Below the pieces are notes generated by a model, which saw nothing but the letters and a program-made list of their open reading frames with translations, searched no databases and had not been told where the DNA came from. Both the position numbers and the translations under genes were made by a program. DNA of 64,000 nt, taken from Curtobacterium pusillum (GTDB lineage: Bacteria > Actinomycetota > Actinomycetes > Actinomycetales > Microbacteriaceae). The DNA lies in the NCBI RefSeq assembly GCF_007673235.1, contig NZ_VDZH01000003.1, positions 469,168 to 533,167 on the forward strand. Direction: 5' to 3'. Positions 22,931 to 30,996 of this stretch are shown here, piece after piece. Every line of letters starts with the position of its first letter. The first letter of the stretch is position 1.

Positions 22931-24961
22931 TCAGGCTCCGCGTTCTGCGACCATCGCGTCGATCGTCCGCATGGCCGTGGCGAAGATCGTCAGCACCGGG
23001 TTCACCCCGCCGTTCGTCACGTGCACGGAGCCGTCGGCGACCCGGAGGTTGTCGTGGCCCCACACCCGTCCGACGGGGTCGACGACCGAGGTCGCGGGGT
23101 CGGTGCCCATCCGGAGCGTGCCGGCCTGGTGCTGCCCGCCGCTCGTCCCGACGACGGGTCCGTGCAGTTCCGCGACCCGGGTGGCCCCGGCTGCTCGCAG
23201 CCACTCGGCACTCCGCACGCTCGTGTGGTCGCGGGCGCGGACGTCCTCGGGGTGGACGCCGCCGCTGAACCACGCCACGGGGATGCCGTGGCGGTCGGTC
23301 ACGGACGGGTCGACGCGGACGCCGGCGTCGGCGGTCGTGACCTCCTGGATCGGCCCCATGATCCGCATGCTGCGCCGGGCGAGGTCGCGCATCGCGTGCT
23401 TGCTCTCGATGCCGGCCCGGGGGATGAGTCCGGTGCCGACGAGGTACTGGTAGGTGTTCGACGGCGTCGCGATGAACTCGTTCGCCAGGATCCCGCCGCC
23501 GACCTGGCCGTCCACGCCGTGGCGGAAGTCGGTCGTGGCGATGGAGGGCCCCGGTCCGAGTCCGTCGTCCACGACGTCGTCGAAGAGCCCCATCGCCCCG
23601 CCGTACACGTGTCCCTGCAGGTGTCGTCCGACCTGGTCGGTGCCGTTGCCGATGCCGTCCGGCTCCCGGTCGCTGCGGCTGTTGAGGAGGAGCCGTGCGG
23701 ACTCCACCGCCCCCGCGGCGACCACGACCTCGGCGGCGTCGACGTCCCGGGTCCAGTCCCGCCCGTCCGCCGTCCCGACGATCGTCACGCCGACGACCCG
23801 ACCGGCGCCGTCGGTCCGGAGCCGGGCGACCCGGCTGCCGAGCAGGATCGAGGCGTTCCCCGTCGCGAACGCCCGCGTCAGCATCGTGTTCTGGCTGCCG
23901 TTCTTCGCGTCCACCGGGCACGCGAACCCGACGCACATCCCGCACTGCTCGCACGCCCGACGCCCCAGGTACGGCGTCGAGTTCACGAGCAGCGGGACGT
24001 GCACCGTCGACATCCCGAGGACGTCGGCCGCACGCGCCAGCCGGTCCCGAGCGGCACCGGACGGCACCGGGGGCATCGGGAACGGCCGGCCCCGGTGCCC
24101 GGCCCAGGGTCCGTCGGTGTCGCCGCCGCTCACCCCGACCTCCCACTCGGCGCGCTCGTACCAGGGCTCGAGTTCGTCGTACCCGATCGGCCAGTCCGCC
24201 AGACTGCTGCCGTCCGGCACCCCGTACGTCGACGCCATCGTGAAGTCGCGCGGCCCGAACCGCCACGCCTGTGCCCCGTACACCCGGGTGCCGCCGCCGG
24301 CCGTGACCGCGTTGTTGTGCCAGCCAGGCGAGGACGGCCGGAGCAGCAGCTGCGTCCGCCCGTCGGACACCGTGCGCGGGTTGCCCGCGTCGGAGGGCCC
24401 GGAGCGCGGTGCGACGCCCCACGTCGACCGCGGGTTCCGGATGTGGTCGCGGCTCAGCTCGGCGGTGCCCGGCCACTGCCCGGCCTCGACGACCAGGACA
24501 CGGCGGCCCGACTCGGCCAGTCCGCACGCGGCGACTCCGCCCCCTGCACCCGAGCCGACGACGATCGCGTCGTAGCGTTCGGCCAACTCCGACGGGTGGA
24601 CCACGACCGGCTGTGCCGTGGGGACCGGCACCGGGACGCTCCACCCGTCCGGCGGTCCGGGCTGCCACCCGACCATCTCCCAGGAGCGCTCACCCTCGTT
24701 GCCGCCGTTCCCCGCGTCGGCGTAGTAGCCGGCCGACACGAGTTCGGCGAACCAGACCCAGTCGGGGTCACCGTCGTCGTCGGCGCCGTCGATCACCGCG
24801 CGGAGCCGGTCGGTCCAGTCGGGCCGGTCGTCGAGGACGGTGGCGAGGAAGTCCAGGGCCCCGGCCTCGGACGCCGACGGGTACTCGTCGCCCGGCAGCA
24901 CCCGGTCGACCAGCGCGCGCAGACGCGCCGTGTGCTGCTGGACGAACGTCCGTCCGGTCAT
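22931..24961 (-). CDS. GMC oxidoreductase fused to gluconate dehydrogenase subunit 3-like domain
   Basis: 676 residues. Residues 1-105 resemble the small subunit (subunit 3) of membrane gluconate/fructose dehydrogenases (RALVDRVLPGDEYPSASEAG, FAELVSAGYYAD). The rest is a full GMC flavoenzyme: VVGSGAGGGVAACGLAESG near 131, a Cys cluster CEQCGMCVGFAC near 336-347, and C-terminal catalytic GGQHQAGTLRMG plus NGGVNPVLTI. No signal peptide or Tat motif is seen, unlike the three-subunit periplasmic enzymes. ATG 24961 is preferred over GTG 25006. It probably oxidises an alcohol or sugar acid; electron acceptor unknown. Confidence 0.85.
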   Translation of the reverse strand: MTGRTFVQQHTARLRALVDRVLPGDEYPSASEAGALDFLATVLDDRPDWTDRLRAVIDGADDDGDPDWVWFAELVSAGYYADAGNGGNEGERSWEMVGWQPGPPDGWSVPVPVPTAQPVVVHPSELAERYDAIVVGSGAGGGVAACGLAESGRRVLVVEAGQWPGTAELSRDHIRNPRSTWGVAPRSGPSDAGNPRTVSDGRTQLLLRPSSPGWHNNAVTAGGGTRVYGAQAWRFGPRDFTMASTYGVPDGSSLADWPIGYDELEPWYERAEWEVGVSGGDTDGPWAGHRGRPFPMPPVPSGAARDRLARAADVLGMSTVHVPLLVNSTPYLGRRACEQCGMCVGFACPVDAKNGSQNTMLTRAFATGNASILLGSRVARLRTDGAGRVVGVTIVGTADGRDWTRDVDAAEVVVAAGAVESARLLLNSRSDREPDGIGNGTDQVGRHLQGHVYGGAMGLFDDVVDDGLGPGPSIATTDFRHGVDGQVGGGILANEFIATPSNTYQYLVGTGLIPRAGIESKHAMRDLARRSMRIMGPIQEVTTADAGVRVDPSVTDRHGIPVAWFSGGVHPEDVRARDHTSVRSAEWLRAAGATRVAELHGPVVGTSGGQHQAGTLRMGTDPATSVVDPVGRVWGHDNLRVADGSVHVTNGGVNPVLTIFATAMRTIDAMVAERGA

Positions 24962-25041
24962 CGGTGCACCAGCCCTCCGGGCTGCTCCGCTGCGGCCCGC
25001 GACCACCGTACCGGGGCGGGCTGCGGTGGTCGGTGGCGACC

Positions 25042-25092
25042 ACGGCCTGGAGGCGCGGTGTGCGCCGGACGCGCACCGTGCCTCCAGGCCGT
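25042..25092. repeat. Dispersed palindrome copy 4
   Basis: Arms ACGGCCTGGAGGCGCGGTG (25042-25060) and CACCGTGCCTCCAGGCCGT (25074-25092) with one G-T wobble position. It lies 16 bp beyond the stop of the MBL-fold gene (minus strand) and upstream of the GMC gene, consistent with ending the former transcript. Confidence 0.85.
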
Positions 25093-25107
25093 AGTCGCGT
25101 CGACCGA

Positions 25108-25890
25108 TCAGCGCGGCATGAGCTGTCGGAGGTGCTCGAGGACCTCTGGCATGCCGGGGTTGGCGAGCCGCGGATCGTCCGGGTCACCGCCGCGCGCGAC
25201 GGTCTCGAGGAAGCGACGATCAGCGTCCACCCGTGCGAGCGCGTCCGTGCCGGGGCGACCGTGACCGGGGATCACCACCTCCGCCGTGCGTGCGTGTTCC
25301 GCCAGGACATCGAGGGCGTGCAGGTACGCGGGCAGGTCGTCCGGCCAGAACGGCAGCGGGAGTTCCTGGTCGCTGAGCATGTCGCCGGCGATGAGGACCC
25401 GCTGGTCCGGCAGCCAGACGGCGGTGTGCCCGGGGGCGTGCCCGTCGTGCGCCACGACCTCGGGGTGGAACCCGGACGGGATCGCCGCGGCGGGCAGCGC
25501 CTCGACGCCCTGCACACGACCCATCAGCTCCGTCAACGATGCCGGGAAACCGGCACCGAGGGACTCCACGAGGTCGCCCCGCTCCGTCCTGGCGAGCTCC
25601 GCCGTCCGCGGCGACGCGTAGCGGGGCACGTCGCCGAGACCCGGGTGCCACAGGAGGTGGTCGTGGTGCGCGTGGGTCGAGAAGCCGGCGATGACCCGGA
25701 GGCCGGCGCGCTCGAGCGAGCCCGCCATCGCGGCGAGTTCGTCGGGCATCCACGCGGGGTCCACGAGCAGTGCGTCACGACCGTCGTGCAGCAGCGTCGA
25801 CGTGGTCGACATCTGCCGGCTCGTGGCGACGTGCACGCCGTCGGCCACGGGCACGAACCCCGTCACCACCGCACTCCCACCGGACCCCAC
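25108..25890 (-). CDS. MBL-fold metallo-hydrolase
   Basis: 260 residues with the metal-binding HxHxDH as THAHHDH near residues 71-77, a third His in GHAPGHT, Asp in AGDMLSD and a final His in VIPGHGRPGT. All zinc ligands are present, so it is a likely thiolesterase or lactonase-type hydrolase. A possible -10 (TAGGCT, minus strand 25903-25898) lies 8 bp before GTG 25890, so translation may be leaderless; GTG 25872 or 25869 behind GGGAG is the alternative. Confidence 0.88.
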   Translation of the reverse strand: MGSGGSAVVTGFVPVADGVHVATSRQMSTTSTLLHDGRDALLVDPAWMPDELAAMAGSLERAGLRVIAGFSTHAHHDHLLWHPGLGDVPRYASPRTAELARTERGDLVESLGAGFPASLTELMGRVQGVEALPAAAIPSGFHPEVVAHDGHAPGHTAVWLPDQRVLIAGDMLSDQELPLPFWPDDLPAYLHALDVLAEHARTAEVVIPGHGRPGTDALARVDADRRFLETVARGGDPDDPRLANPGMPEVLEHLRQLMPR

Positions 25891-25915
25891 GCGCGTCAGC
25901 CTAGGACAGGCGGCC

Positions 25916-26281
25916 TCAGGCGCGGTCGTGGAGCGTCACGTGGTAGCCGTCCGGGTCGGCGAAGGTGAAGGTCCGGCCGAACGGCCCGTCGATCGGCGCG
26001 GCGACGATGGTGTGCCCGTCGGCGACCAGGGCGTCGTGGATGGCCTGGACGTCGGTCGCGTGCAGCCAGATCGCCGCACCGATGCCGGGCTGGGACACGG
26101 CGAGGTCCGTGCCCGGGACGATGTCGCGCAGTGCGAACGCGATCGGGGTGGTCTCGAAGACGACCGCGTGGGGCGGGCCGGCCTGGGAGCGGACGAGCCC
26201 GAGGTACTGCTCGTAGAACGCCTGCGACGCGTCGAGGTCGCGGGTCTGCAGGGAGATGAAGTCGGGGCCGGTGACGGGCAT
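25916..26281 (-). CDS. VOC (glyoxalase/bleomycin resistance) family protein
   Basis: 121 residues in the vicinal-oxygen-chelate fold: DFISLQTRDLDASQAFYEQYLG at the start and FTFADPDGYHVTLHD at the end carry the usual motifs. The His/Glu metal ligands are only partly evident. ATG 26281 follows AAGGAGCACCC, so the longer in-frame form is rejected. It diverges from a MarR gene across two TGTCAG-N4-CTGACA dyads, and is therefore likely repressed by it. Probably a detoxification or drug-binding protein. Confidence 0.9.
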   Translation of the reverse strand: MPVTGPDFISLQTRDLDASQAFYEQYLGLVRSQAGPPHAVVFETTPIAFALRDIVPGTDLAVSQPGIGAAIWLHATDVQAIHDALVADGHTIVAAPIDGPFGRTFTFADPDGYHVTLHDRA

Positions 26282-26299
26282 GGGTGCTCCTTCGTTGGG

Positions 26300-26343
26300 T
26301 GTCAGTCTTCTGACACGAGGCAATCTATGTCAGACTACTGACA
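26300..26343. promoter_or_regulatory. Twin MarR operators (TGTCAG-N4-CTGACA)
   Basis: Two perfect 6-bp dyads with 4-bp spacers at 26300-26315 and 26328-26343, centres 28 bp apart, fill the gap between the divergent VOC and MarR genes. The last A of the second site is the first base of the MarR ATG. Confidence 0.8.
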
Positions 26344-26789
26344 TGAGTCAAGACGCTGATCGCATCGACCTCGACTCGTCGCTGGGCTACCTGCTGAAGG
26401 AGGCCTCGAGTGCCCTGCGCGCCGCGATGGAGGCGGTGCTGCGGCCCCTCGGGCTGACCGTGACGCAGTACTCGTGCCTCGAGCTGCTCGCGCAACGACC
26501 CGGGCTGTCGAACTCCGACCTGGCGCGGGGTGCGTTCGTCACCCGGCAGTCGATGAACGTCCTGTTGCAGGCGTTCGAGCGCGACGGGCTCGTGTCCCGC
26601 CCCGCCGCGGCGCCGGTGGGGAAGGCACTTCCGACGCGATTGACGGCGGCGGGTCAGCGGACCCTCGAGCAGGCCTCGGCAGCGGTGCGCGGTGTCGAGG
26701 TGCGGATGCTCGGCGGGATGAGCGGAGAGGAGCAGGCGGCGGCGCTCAGCGCGCTGCGGAGCATGGTGCGGGCACTCCGCGACGACTGA
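26343..26789 (+). CDS. MarR family transcriptional regulator
   Basis: 148-residue winged-helix repressor: LGLTVTQYSCLELLAQRPG, SNSDLARGAFVTRQSMNVLLQAFERDGLV (residues 58-86) and a wing with KALPTRLTAAG. A Cys in the alpha-2/3 region (YSCLEL) could serve as redox sensor in OhrR-like manner but no second Cys is apparent. No ribosome site precedes ATG 26343, and the codon touches the operator, so a leaderless transcript is likely. It should repress itself and the VOC gene. Confidence 0.9.
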   Translation: MSQDADRIDLDSSLGYLLKEASSALRAAMEAVLRPLGLTVTQYSCLELLAQRPGLSNSDLARGAFVTRQSMNVLLQAFERDGLVSRPAAAPVGKALPTRLTAAGQRTLEQASAAVRGVEVRMLGGMSGEEQAAALSALRSMVRALRDD

Positions 26790-26795
26790 TCGGGC

Positions 26796-27566
26796 TCAGG
26801 GGGCGCCGTGGGCCACGGTGATCCGCGCCTCGTGCGGGTTGACGAGCGTCTTCGACACGTAGAGCGGCCGACCCGCGAAGCGCAGACTGCGCGACAGGAC
26901 GAGCACGGGTTCCTCGGCGGCCACACCGAGCCGGTGCCCGCGGGTGTCGCCCGGTGTGCCGATGGACACCTCGGTGGTGCCGGGTCCGGGGACGATGCCC
27001 GCGTCGAACATCGCCGCGAGCATCGTCTGATCGGGCCGGCTCATCCGGATCAGCTCGCGGATCGGGGCGAACTCGCCGACCAGTGCCTCGTCCGGTGGCA
27101 GGTGCTCCTGGACGAGGCCGACGACGGTGTCCCCGCGGCGGACGACGCTCTCGACGAACCACGACGCCGAGGACTCCGCGATGCCGAGCGACTCCGACGC
27201 GAACAGCCCGGTGCGGTCCTGGACGACCATCTCGGTGCGTTCGACGCTGCCGCCCTCGGGCACGAGCAGCCGTTCGGGCGCCTCGACCCGCTCCAGGCCG
27301 GACACCGGCAGCCGTTCCGCGACGAAGCGGCCGATGCCCCGGCGGGAGCGGATGAACCCGTCTTCCTCCAGGAAGATCAGTGCCTCGCGGACGACCGTCC
27401 GCGACACCCCGAGCAGTTCGACCAGCTCGGCCTCCGACGGCAGCAGGATGCCCGGCCGGACCGCCCCGCTGCGGATCGCGTCGCTGATGCGCATGTAGGC
27501 CGCCACACGGAGCGGGACCCCGGCGTGTGCGGGGAGCGGGCCCCGGAGAGCATCGGCGATCGTCAT
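26796..27566 (-). CDS. GntR family regulator (HutC type, UTRA domain)
   Basis: 256 residues. Winged helix at about 18-85 (RISDAIRSGAVRPGILLPSE, LLGVSRTVVREALIFLEEDG); UTRA ligand domain at about 105-250, ending SLRFAGRPLYVSKTLV. It is the last gene of a coupled four-gene operon (MFS permease, nucleoside hydrolase, PfkB kinase, then this regulator after a 12-bp gap). It probably senses a nucleoside, ribose phosphate or related metabolite and binds the 15-bp palindrome upstream of the MFS gene. Confidence 0.9.
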   Translation of the reverse strand: MTIADALRGPLPAHAGVPLRVAAYMRISDAIRSGAVRPGILLPSEAELVELLGVSRTVVREALIFLEEDGFIRSRRGIGRFVAERLPVSGLERVEAPERLLVPEGGSVERTEMVVQDRTGLFASESLGIAESSASWFVESVVRRGDTVVGLVQEHLPPDEALVGEFAPIRELIRMSRPDQTMLAAMFDAGIVPGPGTTEVSIGTPGDTRGHRLGVAAEEPVLVLSRSLRFAGRPLYVSKTLVNPHEARITVAHGAP

Positions 27567-27578
27567 GTGCTCAGCCTG

Positions 27579-28457
27579 TCAGACGCTCGCGCTCGCGACG
27601 GGGTCGGCTTCGGCTTCGGCGTACTCGGCGAAGGCGAGCAGTGCGGGCTGTGACGCCTCGTCCGCCACGGCCGCGGCGCCGACGCGCGCTGCGGTGCGGA
27701 GGGCCTGTTCGGCGGGGAGCCCGGCGGCGAGGGCGATCGTGACCGCCGCGGTGAAGGCGTCGCCGGCACCGACCGTGTTCCGGACCCGCGCTGGCACGGC
27801 CGGTACCCGGGCGACGACCCGTCCCCGCTCGAGGACGGACGCACCCGACGAGCCGGCGGTCACCACGACGCGACGGCACCCTGCGAGTTCCGGCAGCGCA
27901 GCCCACTCGAGTTCGTTGACGACCACCAGGTCGGCGCGCTCGAGCGTCTCCGGGCGCAGGTGCCGGGCGGGCGCGGCGTTGACGGCGACGAACGCCGACG
28001 ACCCTCCGACGACAGCGTCGACCAGTGCCGGGTCGACCTCGAGCTGGCAGAGCAGCACGTCGGTGTCCGGCAGTGCCGCCGGCAGGGCGACGAGGGCGTT
28101 CGCCCCGGGGAACACCGCGATCGCGTTCTCCCCGGCGGCGTCCACCGTGATGGCGGCGGTGCCGGTCGGGGCGTCCGGGGTCGTCGCGACGAGCTCGGTC
28201 CGCACACCCGCTCGCCGGAGCTCCTCGACGGCGAAGGTGCCGTCCGGGTCGTCGCCCACCGCGCCGATCATCGTGACCGCGGCACCGAGTCGCGCGGCGG
28301 CGACGGCCTGGTTCGCACCCTTGCCCCCGAGGAACCGGTGCTGCTCGGTGGCGAGGACCGTCTCACCCGGCGCCGGGAGCTCGGGGACCCGGAGCACGGC
28401 GTCGACGTTGATGCTGCCGAGGACGGCGAGCGAGGGGAGCGCAGGGGTGCCGGTCAT
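27579..28457 (-). CDS. PfkB family carbohydrate kinase (ribokinase-like)
   Basis: 292-residue kinase with both PfkB signatures: GGKGANQAVAAARLGA near residue 43 and NTVGAGDAFTAAV near 238, whose Asp is the catalytic base. N-terminal LGSINVDAVLRVPELPAPGE fits ribokinase (N-G-S-x-N-x-D). It likely phosphorylates ribose released by the nucleoside hydrolase encoded just upstream; ATG 28457 overlaps that gene's stop (ATGA). Confidence 0.92.
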   Translation of the reverse strand: MTGTPALPSLAVLGSINVDAVLRVPELPAPGETVLATEQHRFLGGKGANQAVAAARLGAAVTMIGAVGDDPDGTFAVEELRRAGVRTELVATTPDAPTGTAAITVDAAGENAIAVFPGANALVALPAALPDTDVLLCQLEVDPALVDAVVGGSSAFVAVNAAPARHLRPETLERADLVVVNELEWAALPELAGCRRVVVTAGSSGASVLERGRVVARVPAVPARVRNTVGAGDAFTAAVTIALAAGLPAEQALRTAARVGAAAVADEASQPALLAFAEYAEAEADPVASASV

Positions 28458-29395
28458 GCGTGCACCGCGTCGAGCTGGAGGATCCGGTTCCGGATGACGT
28501 CCGCGGCGGCCGCGTCGGCGCCGACGACCACCTGCACGACCGGCCCCTGCGCCGCCGGGACGGTCCGGCCGTGCTCGGTACCGTCGACCACGACGTCGAG
28601 TGCGGTCTCGCGGACGGTCGGCTCGACCTCGCCGGCGGCGATGGCTGCGGCGAGCGGATCGTGCAGGGGTGCTCGGCGGACCTGGTCGACGGTCTCGTAG
28701 AAGTCGATGTAGCGGTGCAGCATCGTGCCGAGTGCCACACGGAGCGGATCGCCGGCCGCGATGAACCGGTCGCCGTCGGCGTCGTCGAACCGGTGCTGGC
28801 GCGTGACGTCGAGCGGGACCAGCACGAGGTCGAACCCGGCGGTGAGCACGCGGCGCGCGGCCTCGGCGTCGTTGTGGATGTTCGCCTCGGCGACCGGCGA
28901 CACGTTGCCCGGCTCCCAGACGGCGCCGCCCATGATCGTCAGCGTGCCGATCAGTTCCGGCAGCCTCGGCTCGAGGTCGAGGGCGACGGCGAGGTTCGTC
29001 AGCGGCCCGATCGCGAGCACGTCCAGCCGGCGCGGACCGGCTGCGTACGACCGCGCCAGGCGCACCAGGAGCTCGGCCGCGGGGTCCTCCGCTGCGGCCA
29101 CCCCGGCCGGCAGGTCGACTCCGCCGACCCCGTTCACGCCGTGCACGTGCGGAGCGCCACCGCCGTACACGCCGCCGAGCGGGTCGTGCGCGCCGACCGC
29201 CACCGGCACCGTGCGCCCGCACATGCCGAGCAGCGCCGTGGTGTTCACCGCCGCGGTCGTCGAGTCGATGTTGCCGGACACCGTGCCGATGCCGACGAGG
29301 TCAACGTGCGGGACGTCGAGCAGGTACGCCAGGGCGAGGGCGTCGTCGACCCCGGTGTCGCAGTCGAGGAAGAGCGGGATCGTGGGGGTGGTCAT
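28454..29395 (-). CDS. Nucleoside hydrolase (IunH family)
   Basis: 313 residues. The calcium-binding motif DCDTGVDDALAL is at residues 11-22, followed by GTVSGNIDSTTAAVN, GPLTNLAVAL and NIHNDAEAAR with the conserved Asn/Asp ligands. The enzyme splits the N-glycosidic bond of (deoxy)ribonucleosides into base and ribose. It is coupled to the MFS permease upstream and the PfkB kinase downstream by ATGA overlaps, giving an uptake-cleavage-phosphorylation sequence. Confidence 0.93.
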   Translation of the reverse strand: MTTPTIPLFLDCDTGVDDALALAYLLDVPHVDLVGIGTVSGNIDSTTAAVNTTALLGMCGRTVPVAVGAHDPLGGVYGGGAPHVHGVNGVGGVDLPAGVAAAEDPAAELLVRLARSYAAGPRRLDVLAIGPLTNLAVALDLEPRLPELIGTLTIMGGAVWEPGNVSPVAEANIHNDAEAARRVLTAGFDLVLVPLDVTRQHRFDDADGDRFIAAGDPLRVALGTMLHRYIDFYETVDQVRRAPLHDPLAAAIAAGEVEPTVRETALDVVVDGTEHGRTVPAAQGPVVQVVVGADAAAADVIRNRILQLDAVHA

Positions 29396-30825
29396 GCGGT
29401 TGCGGCTCCTTCTGAGCGGGCTCCGGCGGGCAGAGCGTTCGGGGTGGGACGGAGGACGAGCGCTGCGACGAACGCGGCGGCGGTGAGGGCGACGGAGATC
29501 CAGAGCGCCAGGTGGTATCCCTCGGGCGTGCCCGCGCTGACGGCAGGACCGACGAGGGCGACCCCGGTGCCGGCTCCCAGACCGAAGCATGCCCCGTGGA
29601 TGCCCGGCAGGGAACCCGGCGCGTCGGCGGGGGCGTTCAGCACGGACAGCCCGTTCGCGGTGGCCTGGTACAGCCCGAGGTAGAACACGCCCATCACGAT
29701 GAGCAGGCCGAAGACGACCCACTTGTCGGTGGCGGAGAACGCGAGCGCGACGGAGATGAGGAGGATCCCGCCGGTGGCCACGCGGAGAGACCGGACCCAC
29801 CCGATGCGCTGCGCGATCCAGCCGGCCGCCGGTGCGGTCAGCAGCCCCGCGATGGCGGTCGGCGTCAGGAACAGGAGCCCGGACATCGCCGCGTTCAGCC
29901 CGAACCCGTTCGGCCCGTCCTGGCTGAGGACCACGATGGTGAAGTTCGTCGACGCGAAGACCCCGGACAGCGTCAGGAACGTGCAGAGCAGCACCGGCCA
30001 CGCGGTGCGGGCGCGGAGTGCCGGCACGGCGATGAGCGGCTGCGTCACCCGGCGTTCGACGAGCACGAACGCCACGGCGGCGAGCACGGCGACGGCGAGC
30101 CACAGCAGGGTGCGCGCATCGGCGATGCCCCGGGACGGGACCTCGCTGACGAACTGCGAGAACCCGACGAGGAACGCGCCGAGGATCGTCGCGCCGAGCC
30201 AGTCCATCCGGCGGGCTGCCGTGCGTCGTACCCGCGGCACGAAGGCGATCACCGAGAGGGTGCCGAGCACCGCGACGACGAGGATGACGACGAAGACCGC
30301 GCGCCAGCCGAAGATGTCGGTGATCGCCCCGCCGATGTACCCGTCGAGGCCACCGAGGCCGCCGTTCACCGCGGTCACGACGCCGACCGAGATGCCGAAC
30401 TGCTTCGCCGTGAGCTCCTCGGACAGCACGAGGAACGCGATCGTCAGCGCCGCCGACGAGGTCCCCTGCAGCACCCGCCCGGTGAGCAGGAGGGGGAGCG
30501 ACGGCGCCGTGACGGTCAGCAGGGTCCCCACGAGCAGGGCCGCCATCGTCACCAGGAGCGCCCGCCGCCGACCGATGGTGTCCGACCAGCGGGACACCAC
30601 CATGCCGAGGACCGAACCGGAGAGGAAGAAGAGGGACTGCACCTGGGAGACGACGCCGGCGGAGGCGTGCAGGTCGATCGCCATCGCGGGGATGGCCGGG
30701 GTGAGCAGGCTCGCGTTCAGCTGGAACGCGAGCACCGCGACGATGAGGGACGCGACGAGCAGGGGCACGCGTGGGCCGGACAGGCGCTCGCGTTCCGTCT
30801 CGAGGCGAGCGGGTGCGACGGTCAT
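29392..30825 (-). CDS. MFS transporter of the nucleoside operon
   Basis: 477 residues with about 14 predicted helices (DHA2-like layout). Motif-A-like loop VVSRWSDTIGRRRALLV lies between TM2 and TM3. It is the first gene of the operon and its stop overlaps the nucleoside hydrolase start. DHA2 proteins are mostly exporters, but operon context suggests nucleoside or pentose import (inference). ATG 30825 follows GAAGGAG. A GntR-type palindrome at 30857-30871 sits in the leader. Confidence 0.87.
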   Translation of the reverse strand: MTVAPARLETERERLSGPRVPLLVASLIVAVLAFQLNASLLTPAIPAMAIDLHASAGVVSQVQSLFFLSGSVLGMVVSRWSDTIGRRRALLVTMAALLVGTLLTVTAPSLPLLLTGRVLQGTSSAALTIAFLVLSEELTAKQFGISVGVVTAVNGGLGGLDGYIGGAITDIFGWRAVFVVILVVAVLGTLSVIAFVPRVRRTAARRMDWLGATILGAFLVGFSQFVSEVPSRGIADARTLLWLAVAVLAAVAFVLVERRVTQPLIAVPALRARTAWPVLLCTFLTLSGVFASTNFTIVVLSQDGPNGFGLNAAMSGLLFLTPTAIAGLLTAPAAGWIAQRIGWVRSLRVATGGILLISVALAFSATDKWVVFGLLIVMGVFYLGLYQATANGLSVLNAPADAPGSLPGIHGACFGLGAGTGVALVGPAVSAGTPEGYHLALWISVALTAAAFVAALVLRPTPNALPAGARSEGAATA

Positions 30826-30856
30826 GGAGGACTCCTTCGTCCGAGTTGTCGTACGT

Positions 30857-30871
30857 ACCTGTAATACAGGT
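30857..30871. promoter_or_regulatory. GntR/HutC operator of the nucleoside operon
   Basis: ACCTGTA-A-TACAGGT is a perfect 7-bp dyad around one base, 31 bp before the MFS start codon, in an AT-rich pocket flanked by GTACG repeats. Size and shape fit HutC-type GntR sites, and the operon encodes one such regulator. Confidence 0.7.
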
Positions 30872-30928
30872 CCGTACTCTATGGCCCGGTCCCCATGCTG
30901 GCAAGCGCTGCCCTCGACGCGCGCACGG

Positions 30929-30974
30929 ACGGACTGGAGGCACGGTGCCAGCCCGCACCGTGCCTCCAGTCCGT
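30929..30974. repeat. Dispersed palindrome copy 5 (terminator-like)
   Basis: Perfect 20-bp arms ACGGACTGGAGGCACGGTGC (30929-30948) and GCACCGTGCCTCCAGTCCGT (30955-30974), loop 6 nt. It is 22 bp beyond the GH1-type gene stop and separates the sugar ABC operon from the nucleoside operon. It is the longest perfect copy in the window. Confidence 0.9.
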
Positions 30975-30996
30975 CAGGTCCGGACGTCCACCGCGT

